Below, piece after piece: positions 9,390 through 17,471 of a DNA stretch of 64,000 bases. A program made the position numbers and the translations under genes. The DNA is from Limimaricola sp964022235 (GTDB taxonomy: Bacteria > Pseudomonadota > Alphaproteobacteria > Rhodobacterales > Rhodobacteraceae). Below the pieces are notes generated by a model. It did not search any database, was not told where the DNA came from, and saw only the letters and a list, made by a program, of their open reading frames with translations. Numbering within the stretch: position 1 is the stretch's first letter; each line of letters opens with the position of its first letter. The stretch is from NCBI RefSeq assembly GCF_964022235.1, contig NZ_CAXHZL010000001.1:248001-312000 (forward strand). The letters run 5' to 3'.

Positions 9390-9722
9390 TTGGGCTGGGG
9401 TCTCGTCCTGCCGGTGCTGGGCCTTGCCCTCGCCGGTTGGGCCGTGCCCCGGCTGCTGGCCGCGTGGTTCCCCGAAGGGGTGCGGCCACTGCTCTGCCTC
9501 GGGCTGACGGCGGCGATGTCGATGCTGGTGCTGTCGATGGCGCTGTTTCTCGTGCTCTACCTCGCGCAAGGCGTGCCACTCGATGAACTGGCCCGGCCCG
9601 GCTGGGGCGCTCTGGCGTGGCATTTGGCACGGCTCGGCCTAGGCGCGGCGCTGATCTGGGGGCCGATCCTCGTGCTATCGGTCGCGGGGCTGCCCCGTCA
9701 TTGGCGGCATGAAACGTGGTAG
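9390..9722 (+). CDS. Small membrane protein of unknown function
   Basis: 110-residue protein with three strongly hydrophobic stretches (about residues 2-25, 32-62 and 77-100). I do not recognise a family. The start is a TTG two bases after the L,D-transpeptidase stop, so the two are probably translated together; no ATG is available further upstream in frame. Its position suggests an envelope role linked to the transpeptidase, but that is only context. The weak start codon lowers confidence. Confidence 0.6.
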   Translation: MGWGLVLPVLGLALAGWAVPRLLAAWFPEGVRPLLCLGLTAAMSMLVLSMALFLVLYLAQGVPLDELARPGWGALAWHLARLGLGAALIWGPILVLSVAGLPRHWRHETW

Positions 9723-9780
9723 CGATTGGCGCGGCCGCATTGATGGGCTAAGTCACGGGCGACCGACAGGGAGAGATGCG

Positions 9781-10419
9781 ATGCGCTGGATTTCTTGGAT
9801 CTTCTGGGGTGTCGTTCTGGCGCTTTTCGCCGCGCTTCTGCACTACAACCTGCCCAAGCGTGAAATCGTCCGTATCACGGGCGTCGAGATCAAGCTCGAG
9901 CGGATCGATCCGAATTCGGTGTTCTGGGCCGCGCCGGACACCGGCACGCCCGTCGACGGCCCGGTCGAGCGCGACGTGCGTTTCATCGACACCGTGCGCA
10001 CCGATGGCAAGGTCATGGTGTTTCGCAACGAGGACACGGGCGGCGGCTGGCCGCCCTATTTCAAGTTCGACAGCGCCAATCTACAGGCCGAGGCGCGCAA
10101 CCTCGTCTCCTCGTCCGCCGATCCTCAGTGGGTCGCGATGCGCTACTACGGTTGGCGGCTGCCGCTGCTCTCGGTCTATCCCAACGCGCTTTCGGCCAAG
10201 CCCGTCGCCGGGCCGGACGTCCGGCTGATCCCGTGGTTCAACATCGTGGTGCTGGTGCTGCTCGCGGCGCTGATCTGGGGGGTGGGGGTCAGGCTCAATC
10301 GCTGGACCCGGGCGCATGTCTCGCCTTGGCTCGACCGAGGCGACCGGCGGGTGGAAATCTGGAACGACGCGATCCGGCGCAAGCGCGCCGCGCGGGCCGA
10401 GCGCAAGAAGATGCTTTAG
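9781..10419 (+). CDS. DUF1523 family membrane protein
   Basis: 212-residue protein matching the DUF1523 family of Rhodobacteraceae. It has an N-terminal transmembrane helix (residues 3-20) and an extracytoplasmic middle part with the block VWRITGVEI-like sequence and GGWPPYFKFD. A second helix lies near residues 148-168, followed by a basic cytoplasmic tail. I chose the ATG at 9781, preceded by GGGAGAG, over an in-frame ATG at 9709 because the protein then begins directly with its membrane anchor. Function unknown. The stop overlaps the stop of the convergent AraC gene by four bases. Confidence 0.82.
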   Translation: MRWISWIFWGVVLALFAALLHYNLPKREIVRITGVEIKLERIDPNSVFWAAPDTGTPVDGPVERDVRFIDTVRTDGKVMVFRNEDTGGGWPPYFKFDSANLQAEARNLVSSSADPQWVAMRYYGWRLPLLSVYPNALSAKPVAGPDVRLIPWFNIVVLVLLAALIWGVGVRLNRWTRAHVSPWLDRGDRRVEIWNDAIRRKRAARAERKKML

Positions 10420-11264
10420 CCGGGCTGCACCACGTCGCGCTGCCGCGCCCGGCGAAACCGCTGCGGCGTCTCGCCATGGGCGGCGCGAAACAGCTTGTGG
10501 AAATGCGACAGGTTCGGGACGCCACACTCGGCGGCGATCTCGGCCAAACTGTCGGCGCTCCCGGTCAATCGGCGCGCGGCATACTCCATGCGCTGCGCGT
10601 TGATCCAATCCGACGGCGACATGTCGAGAAACCGCCGCATCGATCGGCTGACATGGGGATGCGCCTTGCCGGCGACCCGCGCAAAGCCCGAGGCTCCGTC
10701 GTGAAACACGTCCGGCATACGCGACGCGGCACAGGCGCGCGCCAACCAATCAGGTGCCTCGGCAGGGAGGGGCGCCACCTCGTCGGCCAGCCCGCAAAGC
10801 AGCGGAAGCAAGAACGCCTCCACGCCCAGCGCATCGCGTCGCCCCCGCTCGAGACGCAAGGCCGCGCGGTTCAGCTCCGCGATCTGGCGGCTGTCGCGCG
10901 CGAGGTGCTGCGGCGTGGCGGCACCGGCCCAGAACAGACGCCCCGCCAGCGCCGGGTGCCGCCGCCCGAGATCGGCGATGAGGTCGGGGTGCAGCGTCAC
11001 CGACACCAAAAGCGAGTCGTCGCCGCGCCCCTGCAATCCGTGCAGATGCCCCGGTGCGGCAAAGATCACGTCGCCCTCCACCAGATCCTCGCGCCCGTCG
11101 GGCAGATGATGGCGCACCCGCCCGTTCTGCACCCATGCCATTTCAAAGAAATCATGCCCGTGCAGCGCCGGGCGCACCGAACCGAGGGCGGCGCGGGTCA
11201 GCGCGGCGCAGGCGCCGGGGGCGAGGATGTCGGCGTGAGACAGGATCACGGGGGGGCGTTGCAT
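10416..11264 (-). CDS. AraC family transcriptional regulator
   Basis: 282-residue AraC/XylS-type regulator. The N-terminal half is cupin-like (HGHDFFEMAWVQNG and the GDVIFAAPGHLHGL block) and should sense a small ligand. The C-terminal hundred residues carry the double helix-turn-helix, with the LAEIAAECGVPNLSHFHKLF signature block. I start it at the ATG at 11264, because the upstream in-frame extension has no resemblance to the family. It diverges from rpe with 113 bases between, so it may act on that promoter or on its own. The target and ligand are unknown. Confidence 0.88.
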   Translation of the reverse strand: MQRPPVILSHADILAPGACAALTRAALGSVRPALHGHDFFEMAWVQNGRVRHHLPDGREDLVEGDVIFAAPGHLHGLQGRGDDSLLVSVTLHPDLIADLGRRHPALAGRLFWAGAATPQHLARDSRQIAELNRAALRLERGRRDALGVEAFLLPLLCGLADEVAPLPAEAPDWLARACAASRMPDVFHDGASGFARVAGKAHPHVSRSMRRFLDMSPSDWINAQRMEYAARRLTGSADSLAEIAAECGVPNLSHFHKLFRAAHGETPQRFRRARQRDVVQPG

Positions 11265-11377
11265 GGCCGAAGGGTAACAGGGTTTTCTGCAGATGCGAGA
11301 GGCGGAGCATGCGGTCCGCGTGACGCGCGCGGATTTTCGCGCTAGGGCAGGGCGCATCTGCATAGGGAGCCCTGCCG

Positions 11378-12064
11378 ATGACCGCCTTCGACCGCAACCT
11401 CAAGATTGCCCCCTCGATCCTCTCCGCCGATTTCGCGGCCTTTGGTGCGGAAGTCCGCGCCATCGAGGCCCAAGGCGCGGACTGGGTCCATGTCGACGTG
11501 ATGGACGGGCATTTCGTACCTAACATCACCTTCGGGCCGCAGCTCGTTCGTGCGATCCGCCCGCATGTGAAGACCGTCATGGACGTGCATCTGATGATCG
11601 CACCGGTCGATCCCTATATCGACGCCTTCGCCGACGCGGGCGCCGATATTCTCACCGCCCATGTCGAAGCCGGCCCGCATATCCACCGCACGCTTCAGGC
11701 AATCCGCGGCGCGGGCATGAAGGCGGGCGTGGCACTCAACCCCGGAACGCCGGCCGAAGCGGTGGCGCCGCTCTTGGACGACGTGGACCTCTTGTGCGTC
11801 ATGACGGTGAATCCGGGCTTTGGCGGGCAGAAATTCCTGCACCCCATGCTCGACAAGATCGCCGCCCTGCACGCGATGATCGGCGACCGGGAGATCCACC
11901 TCGAGGTCGACGGCGGTGTCGATGTGGCGACGGCCCCCCTGGTGGCGCGGGCCGGGGCCGACGCGCTGGTGGCGGGCTCGGCAGTGTTCCGGGGCGGCTC
12001 GGTCGAGATGGCCTCGGTTTACGGCGAGAACATCGCCGCGATCCGGGCGGCGGCGCAGGGCTGA
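11378..12064 (+). CDS. rpe: Ribulose-phosphate 3-epimerase
   Basis: 228-residue TIM-barrel enzyme that interconverts ribulose 5-phosphate and xylulose 5-phosphate in the pentose phosphate pathway. All family blocks are present: APSILSADF at the start, the metal-binding DVMDGHFVPN, HLMI, the phosphate-binding NPGFGGQKF and VDGGV. Length is normal. A strong GC hairpin follows the stop, so it is a single-gene unit on this strand. The divergent AraC gene shares its upstream region. Confidence 0.97.
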   Translation: MTAFDRNLKIAPSILSADFAAFGAEVRAIEAQGADWVHVDVMDGHFVPNITFGPQLVRAIRPHVKTVMDVHLMIAPVDPYIDAFADAGADILTAHVEAGPHIHRTLQAIRGAGMKAGVALNPGTPAEAVAPLLDDVDLLCVMTVNPGFGGQKFLHPMLDKIAALHAMIGDREIHLEVDGGVDVATAPLVARAGADALVAGSAVFRGGSVEMASVYGENIAAIRAAAQG

Positions 12065-12070
12065 ATCTGC

Positions 12071-12102
12071 CACGGCGCGCCGGTGGGCACCGGCGCGCCG
12101 TG
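12071..12102 (+). terminator. rpe terminator hairpin
   Basis: A perfect 15-base stem (CACGGCGCGCCGGTG with its complement) closed by a two-base loop starts seven bases after the rpe stop. It is followed by AGTATTTG rather than a long T run. It is the strongest perfect hairpin in this part of the window. Confidence 0.7.
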
Positions 12103-12177
12103 AGTATTTGAAGAGTAAAGTAGTTAGGGGTGTGCTCTCCTCTGCCCTTTGTCTCGAAGCCGGGGGGCGGCGGCGCG

Positions 12178-13011
12178 TCAGCCGCTTTCGGTCATGCAGC
12201 GGATCGCAGCGACGCCGCTTTCGCCCAAGGGCACCACCGCGAAGGGGCCACCCAAGCAGCGCTGCGCCGGATCGGATGGGTCCGGCGTCTTCGGCGTTGG
12301 CAACAACCGGTCGGCCCAGTCCTCGGCATTGTCGCGTGGCTGGTAGCCCAAGAAGGACACGCGGGCGTTCGACACCGGCGCGCGGCTGTTGGCCGAGACG
12401 CCCCAGACCACGGTAAAGCCGGTGACGGGGGTGGTGACCGAGGCTTCGACCAGCCGCACGAGATCGCCATGGCTCAGCCACGTATGCAGGGCGCGGGCGT
12501 TCTGTGGCTCGGGCGTGCAGGACATGATGCGCAGGCACACCGCCTCCAGCCCCCGCTTGTCCCAAAACATCCGCCCCATGTCCTCGGCAAAGCACTTCGA
12601 CAGGCCATAGAACGTGTCGGGGCGGTGCGGCACCTCCGTGTCGTGGCCCGACATCGTCTCTTGCAGCCCCACCGCATGCACCGACGATGCATAGACCACC
12701 CGCCGCGCGCCGGCGCGATGCGCCGCCTCCCACACCGTGTAGGCCCCGATAAAATTCGGGCCGAGCAGTTCCTCGAACGGGGCCTCGTCCGGGATCGCGC
12801 CGAAATGCACGACCATCTCCGCACCCTGCATCACCGCCTCGACCGCCGCGAGATCGGCGAGGTCGGCCTGCACGAAACGCTCGTTCGGCAGCAGCTCTGC
12901 CGGGCCTTGGGCGATGTCCGTGGAAACCAGCTCATCGGCCAACTTCGCCAGCGGGGCGCGCAGCACCGATCCAAGGGCACCGCAGGCGCCGGTAAGTACG
13001 ATCTTCTTCAT
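12178..13011 (-). CDS. udh: Uronate dehydrogenase (NAD-dependent SDR)
   Basis: 277-residue extended short-chain dehydrogenase. The nucleotide-binding glycine motif TGACGALG is at residues 7-14 and the catalytic Y135-x3-K139 pair is in YGLSKCF. The segments IMSCTPEPQNAR, TWLSHGDLVRL, VVWGVSANSRA and FLGYQPRDNAEDW match, position by position, the Agrobacterium/Pseudomonas uronate dehydrogenase pattern. That enzyme oxidises galacturonate or glucuronate to the aldarolactone. No lactonase or aldarate dehydratase is nearby, so pathway context is missing. It is probably co-transcribed after the FAD oxidoreductase, ten bases upstream. Family call strong, substrate by similarity. Confidence 0.82.
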   Translation of the reverse strand: MKKIVLTGACGALGSVLRAPLAKLADELVSTDIAQGPAELLPNERFVQADLADLAAVEAVMQGAEMVVHFGAIPDEAPFEELLGPNFIGAYTVWEAAHRAGARRVVYASSVHAVGLQETMSGHDTEVPHRPDTFYGLSKCFAEDMGRMFWDKRGLEAVCLRIMSCTPEPQNARALHTWLSHGDLVRLVEASVTTPVTGFTVVWGVSANSRAPVSNARVSFLGYQPRDNAEDWADRLLPTPKTPDPSDPAQRCLGGPFAVVPLGESGVAAIRCMTESG

Positions 13012-13021
13012 GAAAACTCCC

Positions 13022-14209
13022 TTAGATCACCGCCGCCTCGGTGAGCGCCGTGCCCTGCGACAGGCGCGCCACCGACAGCGGCGACAAATCGAGGCTGCGC
13101 CAGCCCCCGTGAACGATATGCTCGGCGATGCCGCGCCCGACCGCCGGGGCCTGCTGCAGCCCATGGCCGGAAAAGCCGTTGGCGAAGAGCAGGTTGGACA
13201 CGGAGGGATGCGGACCCAGAAGCGCGTTCTGGTCGAGCGTGTTGTAGGCGTAGTGACCGACCCAGGCGTTGCGCAGGCGGATGCGCTCGAAGGCAGGGAC
13301 GCGGGCGGCGAGAGCGGGCCAGATCCGATCCTCCCAGAGCGTGTGATCCATCTCGAAATCATGCGGATCGCAGGGGCCGTCCGCTTCGGGAGGACAACCT
13401 GCCATATAGAGCGCGCCGTCGCTGCGGTAGTGGAGGCCGCGCGGGTCAACCACCAGCGGCATTCGGCGCGGCAGCCGGTCCTCGGCTTCGAAGATGAAGG
13501 TGTAGCGCTTGCGCGGCTCCACCGGCAGGGTGATCCCGGCCATCGCTGCCACCGAGGCCGCGCGCGGGCCCGCGGCGTTCACCACATGGCCGCAGGCGAC
13601 CACGCCGCCGTCCGACAGCTCCACATGAGTGACGCGATCCCCCACCATGCGCAGGCCCGTGGCCTCGGCGCGGCGTTCCTCCACACCCATGTGCCGCGCT
13701 TGGCGCCGAAACTCGGAAAACATGGTGCCGCCGTCGAAGCAGCCCTCTTCGCCGGGGTTGTGACTGCCCAAGACGACGTCGTTCCACTCCATGAACGGAA
13801 AGGCAGTGCGGAGTTGCGTCGGTGTCAGCAGCCGCGTGCCGGCCCCCATCCTCGCCTGCAACGCCTGTGCAGATCGGAGCCGGTCGGCCGAAACCTGATC
13901 GGCGGCAAGGTAGAGATAGCCGAAGTCGTCGAGATGGATCTCGGGCGCATCCCCGCCCGCAAACCCGCGAAAGCCGCGAATGAATTCCAGTCCGAAACGG
14001 CTGATCGCGACGTTCACCTCCGTGCCGAACTGCATTCGGATGCAGGAATTGGTATGGCTGGTGGACGCGAACTCGAAGGTCGGATCGCGCTCGACCACGA
14101 GGATGCGCCCCTCGAAATCGGGATCACGCGCCAGCCACCATGCCACGGCGCTGCCGATCATCGCACCGCCGATGATCACCACGTCATAGGAGGAATGCGT
14201 CGCTGTCAT
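13022..14209 (-). CDS. FAD-dependent oxidoreductase (DAO family)
   Basis: 395-residue flavoprotein of the D-amino-acid oxidase/sarcosine oxidase (DAO) fold. The dinucleotide-binding VVIIGGAMIGSAVAWWL lies at residues 10-26. A second glycine-rich block is VVNAAGPRAA, and the C-terminal FAD contact is NGFSGHGLQQAPAVGRGIAEH. These enzymes oxidise amines or hydroxyacids and may pass electrons to oxygen or a quinone. It precedes udh by ten bases on the same strand, so the two probably form an operon and may act on related substrates. The specific substrate cannot be read from sequence. Confidence 0.85.
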   Translation of the reverse strand: MTATHSSYDVVIIGGAMIGSAVAWWLARDPDFEGRILVVERDPTFEFASTSHTNSCIRMQFGTEVNVAISRFGLEFIRGFRGFAGGDAPEIHLDDFGYLYLAADQVSADRLRSAQALQARMGAGTRLLTPTQLRTAFPFMEWNDVVLGSHNPGEEGCFDGGTMFSEFRRQARHMGVEERRAEATGLRMVGDRVTHVELSDGGVVACGHVVNAAGPRAASVAAMAGITLPVEPRKRYTFIFEAEDRLPRRMPLVVDPRGLHYRSDGALYMAGCPPEADGPCDPHDFEMDHTLWEDRIWPALAARVPAFERIRLRNAWVGHYAYNTLDQNALLGPHPSVSNLLFANGFSGHGLQQAPAVGRGIAEHIVHGGWRSLDLSPLSVARLSQGTALTEAAVI

Positions 14210-14259
14210 GCCGACAGGCTAGAGCGTCCCCCGGCCCCGCGAAAGGGGCGGCAAGAACG

Positions 14260-14285
14260 AAAAAAAGCGCTCCCGAAGGAGCGCT
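14260..14285 (-). terminator. Orphan Rho-independent terminator (minus strand)
   Basis: Read on the minus strand: AGCGCTCC, loop TTCG, GGAGCGCT, then seven T. This is a textbook intrinsic terminator. The maltose operon upstream already ends at its own hairpin near 14852, and the next minus gene starts only at 14209. It must therefore serve a transcript that begins between 14290 and 14850. Confidence 0.8.
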
Positions 14286-14380
14286 CAATAGTTGACCGGG
14301 TGGGACAACCCGGTGGGCAAGCAATGGATCAGATCGGGCGCGAGGCCGTGCCCCGATCGGGGCGGTGCCTCGGCACCGCG
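14286..14380 (-). ncRNA. Candidate structured RNA or 3' UTR ahead of the orphan terminator
   Basis: Three further hairpins stand in tandem before the orphan terminator. They are 14363-14378 (CGGTGCC with GGCACCG), 14350-14363 (a perfect 14-base palindrome GCCCCGATCGGGGC) and 14296-14313 (CCGGGT with ACCCGG). Together with the terminator they give four stem-loops in about 120 bases, as in many small RNAs. No RNA family is recognised, and it may instead be the 3' part of a messenger carrying the weak ORF above it. Strand is inferred from the T run. Confidence 0.35.
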
Positions 14381-14646
14381 AGGACGGGAACGAGATGTGT
14401 CGGACGGGTGCCAGGGACGCCGTGCGCCATCCATGGCAGGCCGACCGGCAACATCTCGGTCCGGAAAGGCAAACTAACATACAGGTGAAGAAACACGGTG
14501 ATTATCGCGTCGGCACTGATTGAGAACCAGCTACGATTGGATTGGCCGCTCTGGCCGCAAGGCAGTGGGATGCCGCGACGATCGGTTTTGACAAAACGAA
14601 AGAGAACCGACGCATGCGTCAAGAATACTTTGTCGTCCTGATGCAT
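14329..14646 (-). CDS. Possible small gene, 105 codons, unknown
   Basis: Open frame of 105 residues with a good ribosome binding site (GGGAGGG, four bases before ATG). It ends about 44 bases before the orphan terminator. The predicted protein is basic and proline-rich toward its end, has no signal peptide or known motif, and its third-codon-position GC is lower in the first half than in neighbouring genes. The ORF also overlaps two of the tandem hairpins, which argues for a non-coding transcript. I therefore report it only as a possibility. Confidence 0.3.
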   Translation of the reverse strand: MHQDDKVFLTHASVLFRFVKTDRRGIPLPCGQSGQSNRSWFSISADAIITVFLHLYVSLPFRTEMLPVGLPWMAHGVPGTRPTHLVPVLAVPRHRPDRGTASRPI

Positions 14647-14665
14647 GGTGCCCTCCCTGCCCGAA

Positions 14666-14694
14666 AACCAGACTGGTTAAATTTGTACGACAAA
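14666..14694. promoter_or_regulatory. Two adjacent 13-bp palindromes in AT-rich DNA
   Basis: AACCAG-A-CTGGTT (14666-14678) and TTTGT-ACG-ACAAA (14682-14694) are each perfect inverted repeats with a one- or three-base centre. Their centres are 16 bases apart. They sit 20-50 bases upstream of the possible minus-strand start at 14646, where an operator would be expected. A GntR- or TetR-like protein is a plausible binder, but that is a guess. Confidence 0.4.
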
Positions 14695-14703
14695 CTGATT
14701 AAT

Positions 14704-14732
14704 AATGAACACAGTCGTCGTTTTGCGGTCAA
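14704..14732 (-). promoter_or_regulatory. Possible promoter of the cryptic minus-strand unit
   Basis: On the minus strand a TTGACC hexamer (14727-14732) stands 17 bases before TTCATT (14704-14709) in the most AT-rich stretch nearby. That arrangement fits a sigma-70 type promoter pointing at the small ORF and orphan terminator. The -10 match is only fair. Confidence 0.3.
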
Positions 14733-14851
14733 ATGTGACGATAATGTGGCGATGCCCAGGGGGATTTCCACGACCCGACGTCGTGCGGATGGCGACGCAA
14801 CGTCTCCAAAAAACATAGCACCTACTATAGGTTAGGCGTCCTATCCAAAAG

Positions 14852-14874
14852 GGGAGGGCCGAGTAAGCCCTCCC
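14852..14874 (-). terminator. Maltose operon terminator
   Basis: Eight-base arms GGGAGGGC and GCCCTCCC around a seven-base loop, 31 bases past the malG stop on the minus strand, followed there by CTTTTGG. This is a likely end point for the malEFG transcript. Confidence 0.6.
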
Positions 14875-14904
14875 GCTGAGTTTTGCTTTTCCGGGCTGGA
14901 TGGC

Positions 14905-15795
14905 TCACCCCTTCACGGCACCGTCCGACAGGCCCGAGACGAGGTAGCGTTGCGCGATCAGGAACACTACGGTGATCGGCAGGCCCGACAGGATCGCGGC
15001 GGCGGCGAAATCGCCCCAGAGATATTTGAACTCATTGAGGTAGAGCCGCGAGCCCACCGCAAGGGTCATTTGGCTCTCCGAACGGATCAGCACCGAAGCG
15101 ATCGGATAGTCGTTGATTACGCCAATGAAGGTCAGCACGAAGACCACAGCCATGATCGGCACCGCCAGTGGCAGGAAGATGTAGCGGAAGGTCTGCCACG
15201 GCGAGGCGCCGTCGATCTCGGCGGCCTTGTCGAGCGCGGTATCGACGCTGTCGAAATAGCCCTTGATGGTCCAGATGTGCAGGGTGATCTGGCTGAGATA
15301 GACGAGGATCAGTGCTGCGTGACTGTTGATGCCCAAGGCAGGCGTCACCTCACCCAGCGCGTCGAAGATCGCGAAGATCGCGACGAGGGCGAGGGTGGTC
15401 GGGAACATCTGGATCAGGAACAGCCCATCGAGCATCCCCTGTTTGCCGCGGATTCTAATTCGGCTGAAGGCGTATGCGGAGATGGTCGAAAGCGCCAGCA
15501 CGCCGACCGAGGCGATGAGTCCGATCTTGATCGAATTCCACATCCACAAGAGCACCGGGTAGGGGGGCGAGACCACCGTGCCATCGGCGCGCGTGTAGTC
15601 GAGGCCAAAGGCGAGGTACCAATGCTCCAGCGTCGGGTTCTCGGGCCAGAGCGATCCGGTGGCGAAGTTGCCTTCCCGAAAGCTGATCGAGACGATCATG
15701 AAGAACGGGAACAGGATCAGCATCAAGAACAGCAGCATGAAGCCATGAGCCGCGATCTTCTTGATCCTCAGGTCGCGCGGGCGTTCGACGATCAT
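14905..15795 (-). CDS. malG: Maltose/maltodextrin ABC transporter permease MalG
   Basis: 296 residues, exactly the length of E. coli MalG. It should form the inner-membrane channel with MalF and contact MalK through its EAA loop, seen as KAAEIDGASPWQTFRYIFLPL. Six membrane segments can be placed, with the periplasmic loop FREGNFATGSLWPENPTLEHW typical of MalG. The ATG overlaps the malF stop by four bases (ATGA), so the two subunits are translationally coupled. The substrate is inferred from the matching MalE and MalF proteins. No amylase or glucosidase gene lies in the window. Confidence 0.92.
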   Translation of the reverse strand: MIVERPRDLRIKKIAAHGFMLLFLMLILFPFFMIVSISFREGNFATGSLWPENPTLEHWYLAFGLDYTRADGTVVSPPYPVLLWMWNSIKIGLIASVGVLALSTISAYAFSRIRIRGKQGMLDGLFLIQMFPTTLALVAIFAIFDALGEVTPALGINSHAALILVYLSQITLHIWTIKGYFDSVDTALDKAAEIDGASPWQTFRYIFLPLAVPIMAVVFVLTFIGVINDYPIASVLIRSESQMTLAVGSRLYLNEFKYLWGDFAAAAILSGLPITVVFLIAQRYLVSGLSDGAVKG

Positions 15796-17336
15796 TGGCC
15801 GGACCTCTTGTTGGCGGCGCGGCGCATGGCCACGAAGTTGGCATAGGAGATGGCGGCAACGACGAGGAAGATCAGCAGCGTGATCGCGCCCGCGAGACCG
15901 AACTGCTGGCCCGAATCTTGGAAGGCGAGGCGGTAGGTGAAGGAGGCGAGGATATCGGTCTCGCCTGCCGGGATCACCGTGCCGGGGATGTCGGGGCCGC
16001 CGCGCGTGAGCAGCAGGATCAGTACGAGGTTGTTGAAGTTGAAGGCAAAGGCCGCGATCAGCAGCGGCAGGAACGGCGGCAGGATCTGCGGCAGGGTGAT
16101 GGTGAAGAACACCCGCAACGACGACGCGCCCTCAAGGGCGGCGGCCTTCTTGTGGTCCTGCGGCACGGACTGCAGGAAGCCCATCGCCAGCAGCATCATG
16201 TAGGGATAGCCGAGCCAGATGTTGACGAAGAGGATCATCACGCGGGCGAGGTTGCCATCGGTGAACCACGAGGGGCGCAGACCGAAGAGCGCGTTCAGGA
16301 TCAGGTTGATCTCGCCGAAGTTCTGGTTGAACAACCCTCGGAACACGAGGATCGAGATGAAGCCCGGCACCGCGTAGGGCAGGATTAGCAGGATCCGGTA
16401 GAGCGTCTTAAAGCGCAGATGCTCCCACTGGAGGATCACCGCGAGCAGCAGCCCGATCGTGAACACGCCCAGCACCGACAGGCCCGCAAAGGCAAAGGTC
16501 CACAGGAAGATCGACAGCATCGGGCCGCGCACGCCCTTGGATTCGAAGATCCGCTCGAAGTTGTCGAAGCCGATGCCCACGCGCCAGCCCGGCGGCACCG
16601 CCTCACCCTCGGGCGTTTCGAAAAATCCGGTGTCCTGGTTCGCGGTGAGCGTGAGGCCGTCGGCGCTGCGGGTCAACGTATCGTCGCCGGTGCGCACGAA
16701 ATCGGGGGTGACGCTGGCAAAGGTCCTGAGGCCCGCATTGCGCAGCGCTACATCCTCGGGAGTGGTGAGCGTCAGGCTTTGAAGCCCGCCGCGTAGAGCG
16801 ATGGCGTCGCGCGGTGTCAGGAGTTCTTCGGGCGCTTCGCCAGGTGTCAGCGCCACCGCTTCTTCCTCGGCGGTGAGGGTGACGGGGTCCGACAGCAGTC
16901 CGCTCTCGGGTAGCCAGATCCGGTAGGCTTCGCCGTCGCGGGTGACGGCGAAAGGCTGTTCAGTCGCGGGATCCACCGTGCCGCGCGAGGTCAGCACCTC
17001 GATCGTGCGCTCGTAGGAAAGCAGGTTGAAGGAGGAGTAGTTCGTGAAGCCGAGCCAGATCGTGTAGGCGACGGGAAAGGCGATGAACACCAGAACCGCT
17101 GCAACGCCCGGAAAGATGAAGCGCGCGCCATAGAAGCGGTTGGCCCCGAAGATGATCACAAAGCCCGTGGCCACGGCCAAAAGGATTGCGCCGAACAGCG
17201 GCTGGGCGATCTGGTAGAGAAAGAAGGCACCGTAGAGCATCGCCATGCCGATCACGGCGACGATGGCGAGGCGCAGCAATGGTCGGGCATCCGTATGGGT
17301 CTCGGTCGGGCCGAGGCCCATGTCGGCTGTGGTCAT
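15792..17336 (-). CDS. malF: Maltose/maltodextrin ABC transporter permease MalF
   Basis: 514 residues, the same as E. coli MalF, and it keeps the large periplasmic P2 domain (roughly residues 95-255) that only true MalF proteins carry. This domain begins GFTNYSSFNLLSYER as in the E. coli protein and ends before FDNFERIFE. The EAA loop is KKAAALEGASSLRVFFTITLP. The P2 domain caps the binding protein during transport, which fits the MalE-like protein encoded upstream. The gene follows malE after a 135-base gap containing a stem-loop. Confidence 0.93.
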   Translation of the reverse strand: MTTADMGLGPTETHTDARPLLRLAIVAVIGMAMLYGAFFLYQIAQPLFGAILLAVATGFVIIFGANRFYGARFIFPGVAAVLVFIAFPVAYTIWLGFTNYSSFNLLSYERTIEVLTSRGTVDPATEQPFAVTRDGEAYRIWLPESGLLSDPVTLTAEEEAVALTPGEAPEELLTPRDAIALRGGLQSLTLTTPEDVALRNAGLRTFASVTPDFVRTGDDTLTRSADGLTLTANQDTGFFETPEGEAVPPGWRVGIGFDNFERIFESKGVRGPMLSIFLWTFAFAGLSVLGVFTIGLLLAVILQWEHLRFKTLYRILLILPYAVPGFISILVFRGLFNQNFGEINLILNALFGLRPSWFTDGNLARVMILFVNIWLGYPYMMLLAMGFLQSVPQDHKKAAALEGASSLRVFFTITLPQILPPFLPLLIAAFAFNFNNLVLILLLTRGGPDIPGTVIPAGETDILASFTYRLAFQDSGQQFGLAGAITLLIFLVVAAISYANFVAMRRAANKRSGQ

Positions 17337-17425
17337 GTCAGTGGTCTCCCTCGGAGCCGCGCCGCGTCTGGCTCACCCCGAGGTCCCCCGGCGGCGGCAG
17401 GGGCGGGGGCCGCATGAAGGCCTTG

Positions 17426-17450
17426 GCCGGGACGGTGTCACCGCCCCGGC
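17426..17450 (-). terminator. Stem-loop between malE and malF
   Basis: GCCGGG pairs with CCCGGC, and four further pairs extend the stem inside around a three-base loop. It lies 22 bases past the malE stop. Such intercistronic hairpins usually stabilise the binding-protein messenger or stop part of the transcripts, giving more MalE than MalF and MalG. There is no T run, so attenuation is inferred. Confidence 0.5.
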
Positions 17451-17471
17451 ACGCTTAGCTGAACGCTGGGC

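Noticed and set aside
14542..14835. A 97-codon plus-strand frame in the intergenic region
   Set aside because: No ribosome binding site, no recognised motif, and transcription signals nearby point to the other strand.
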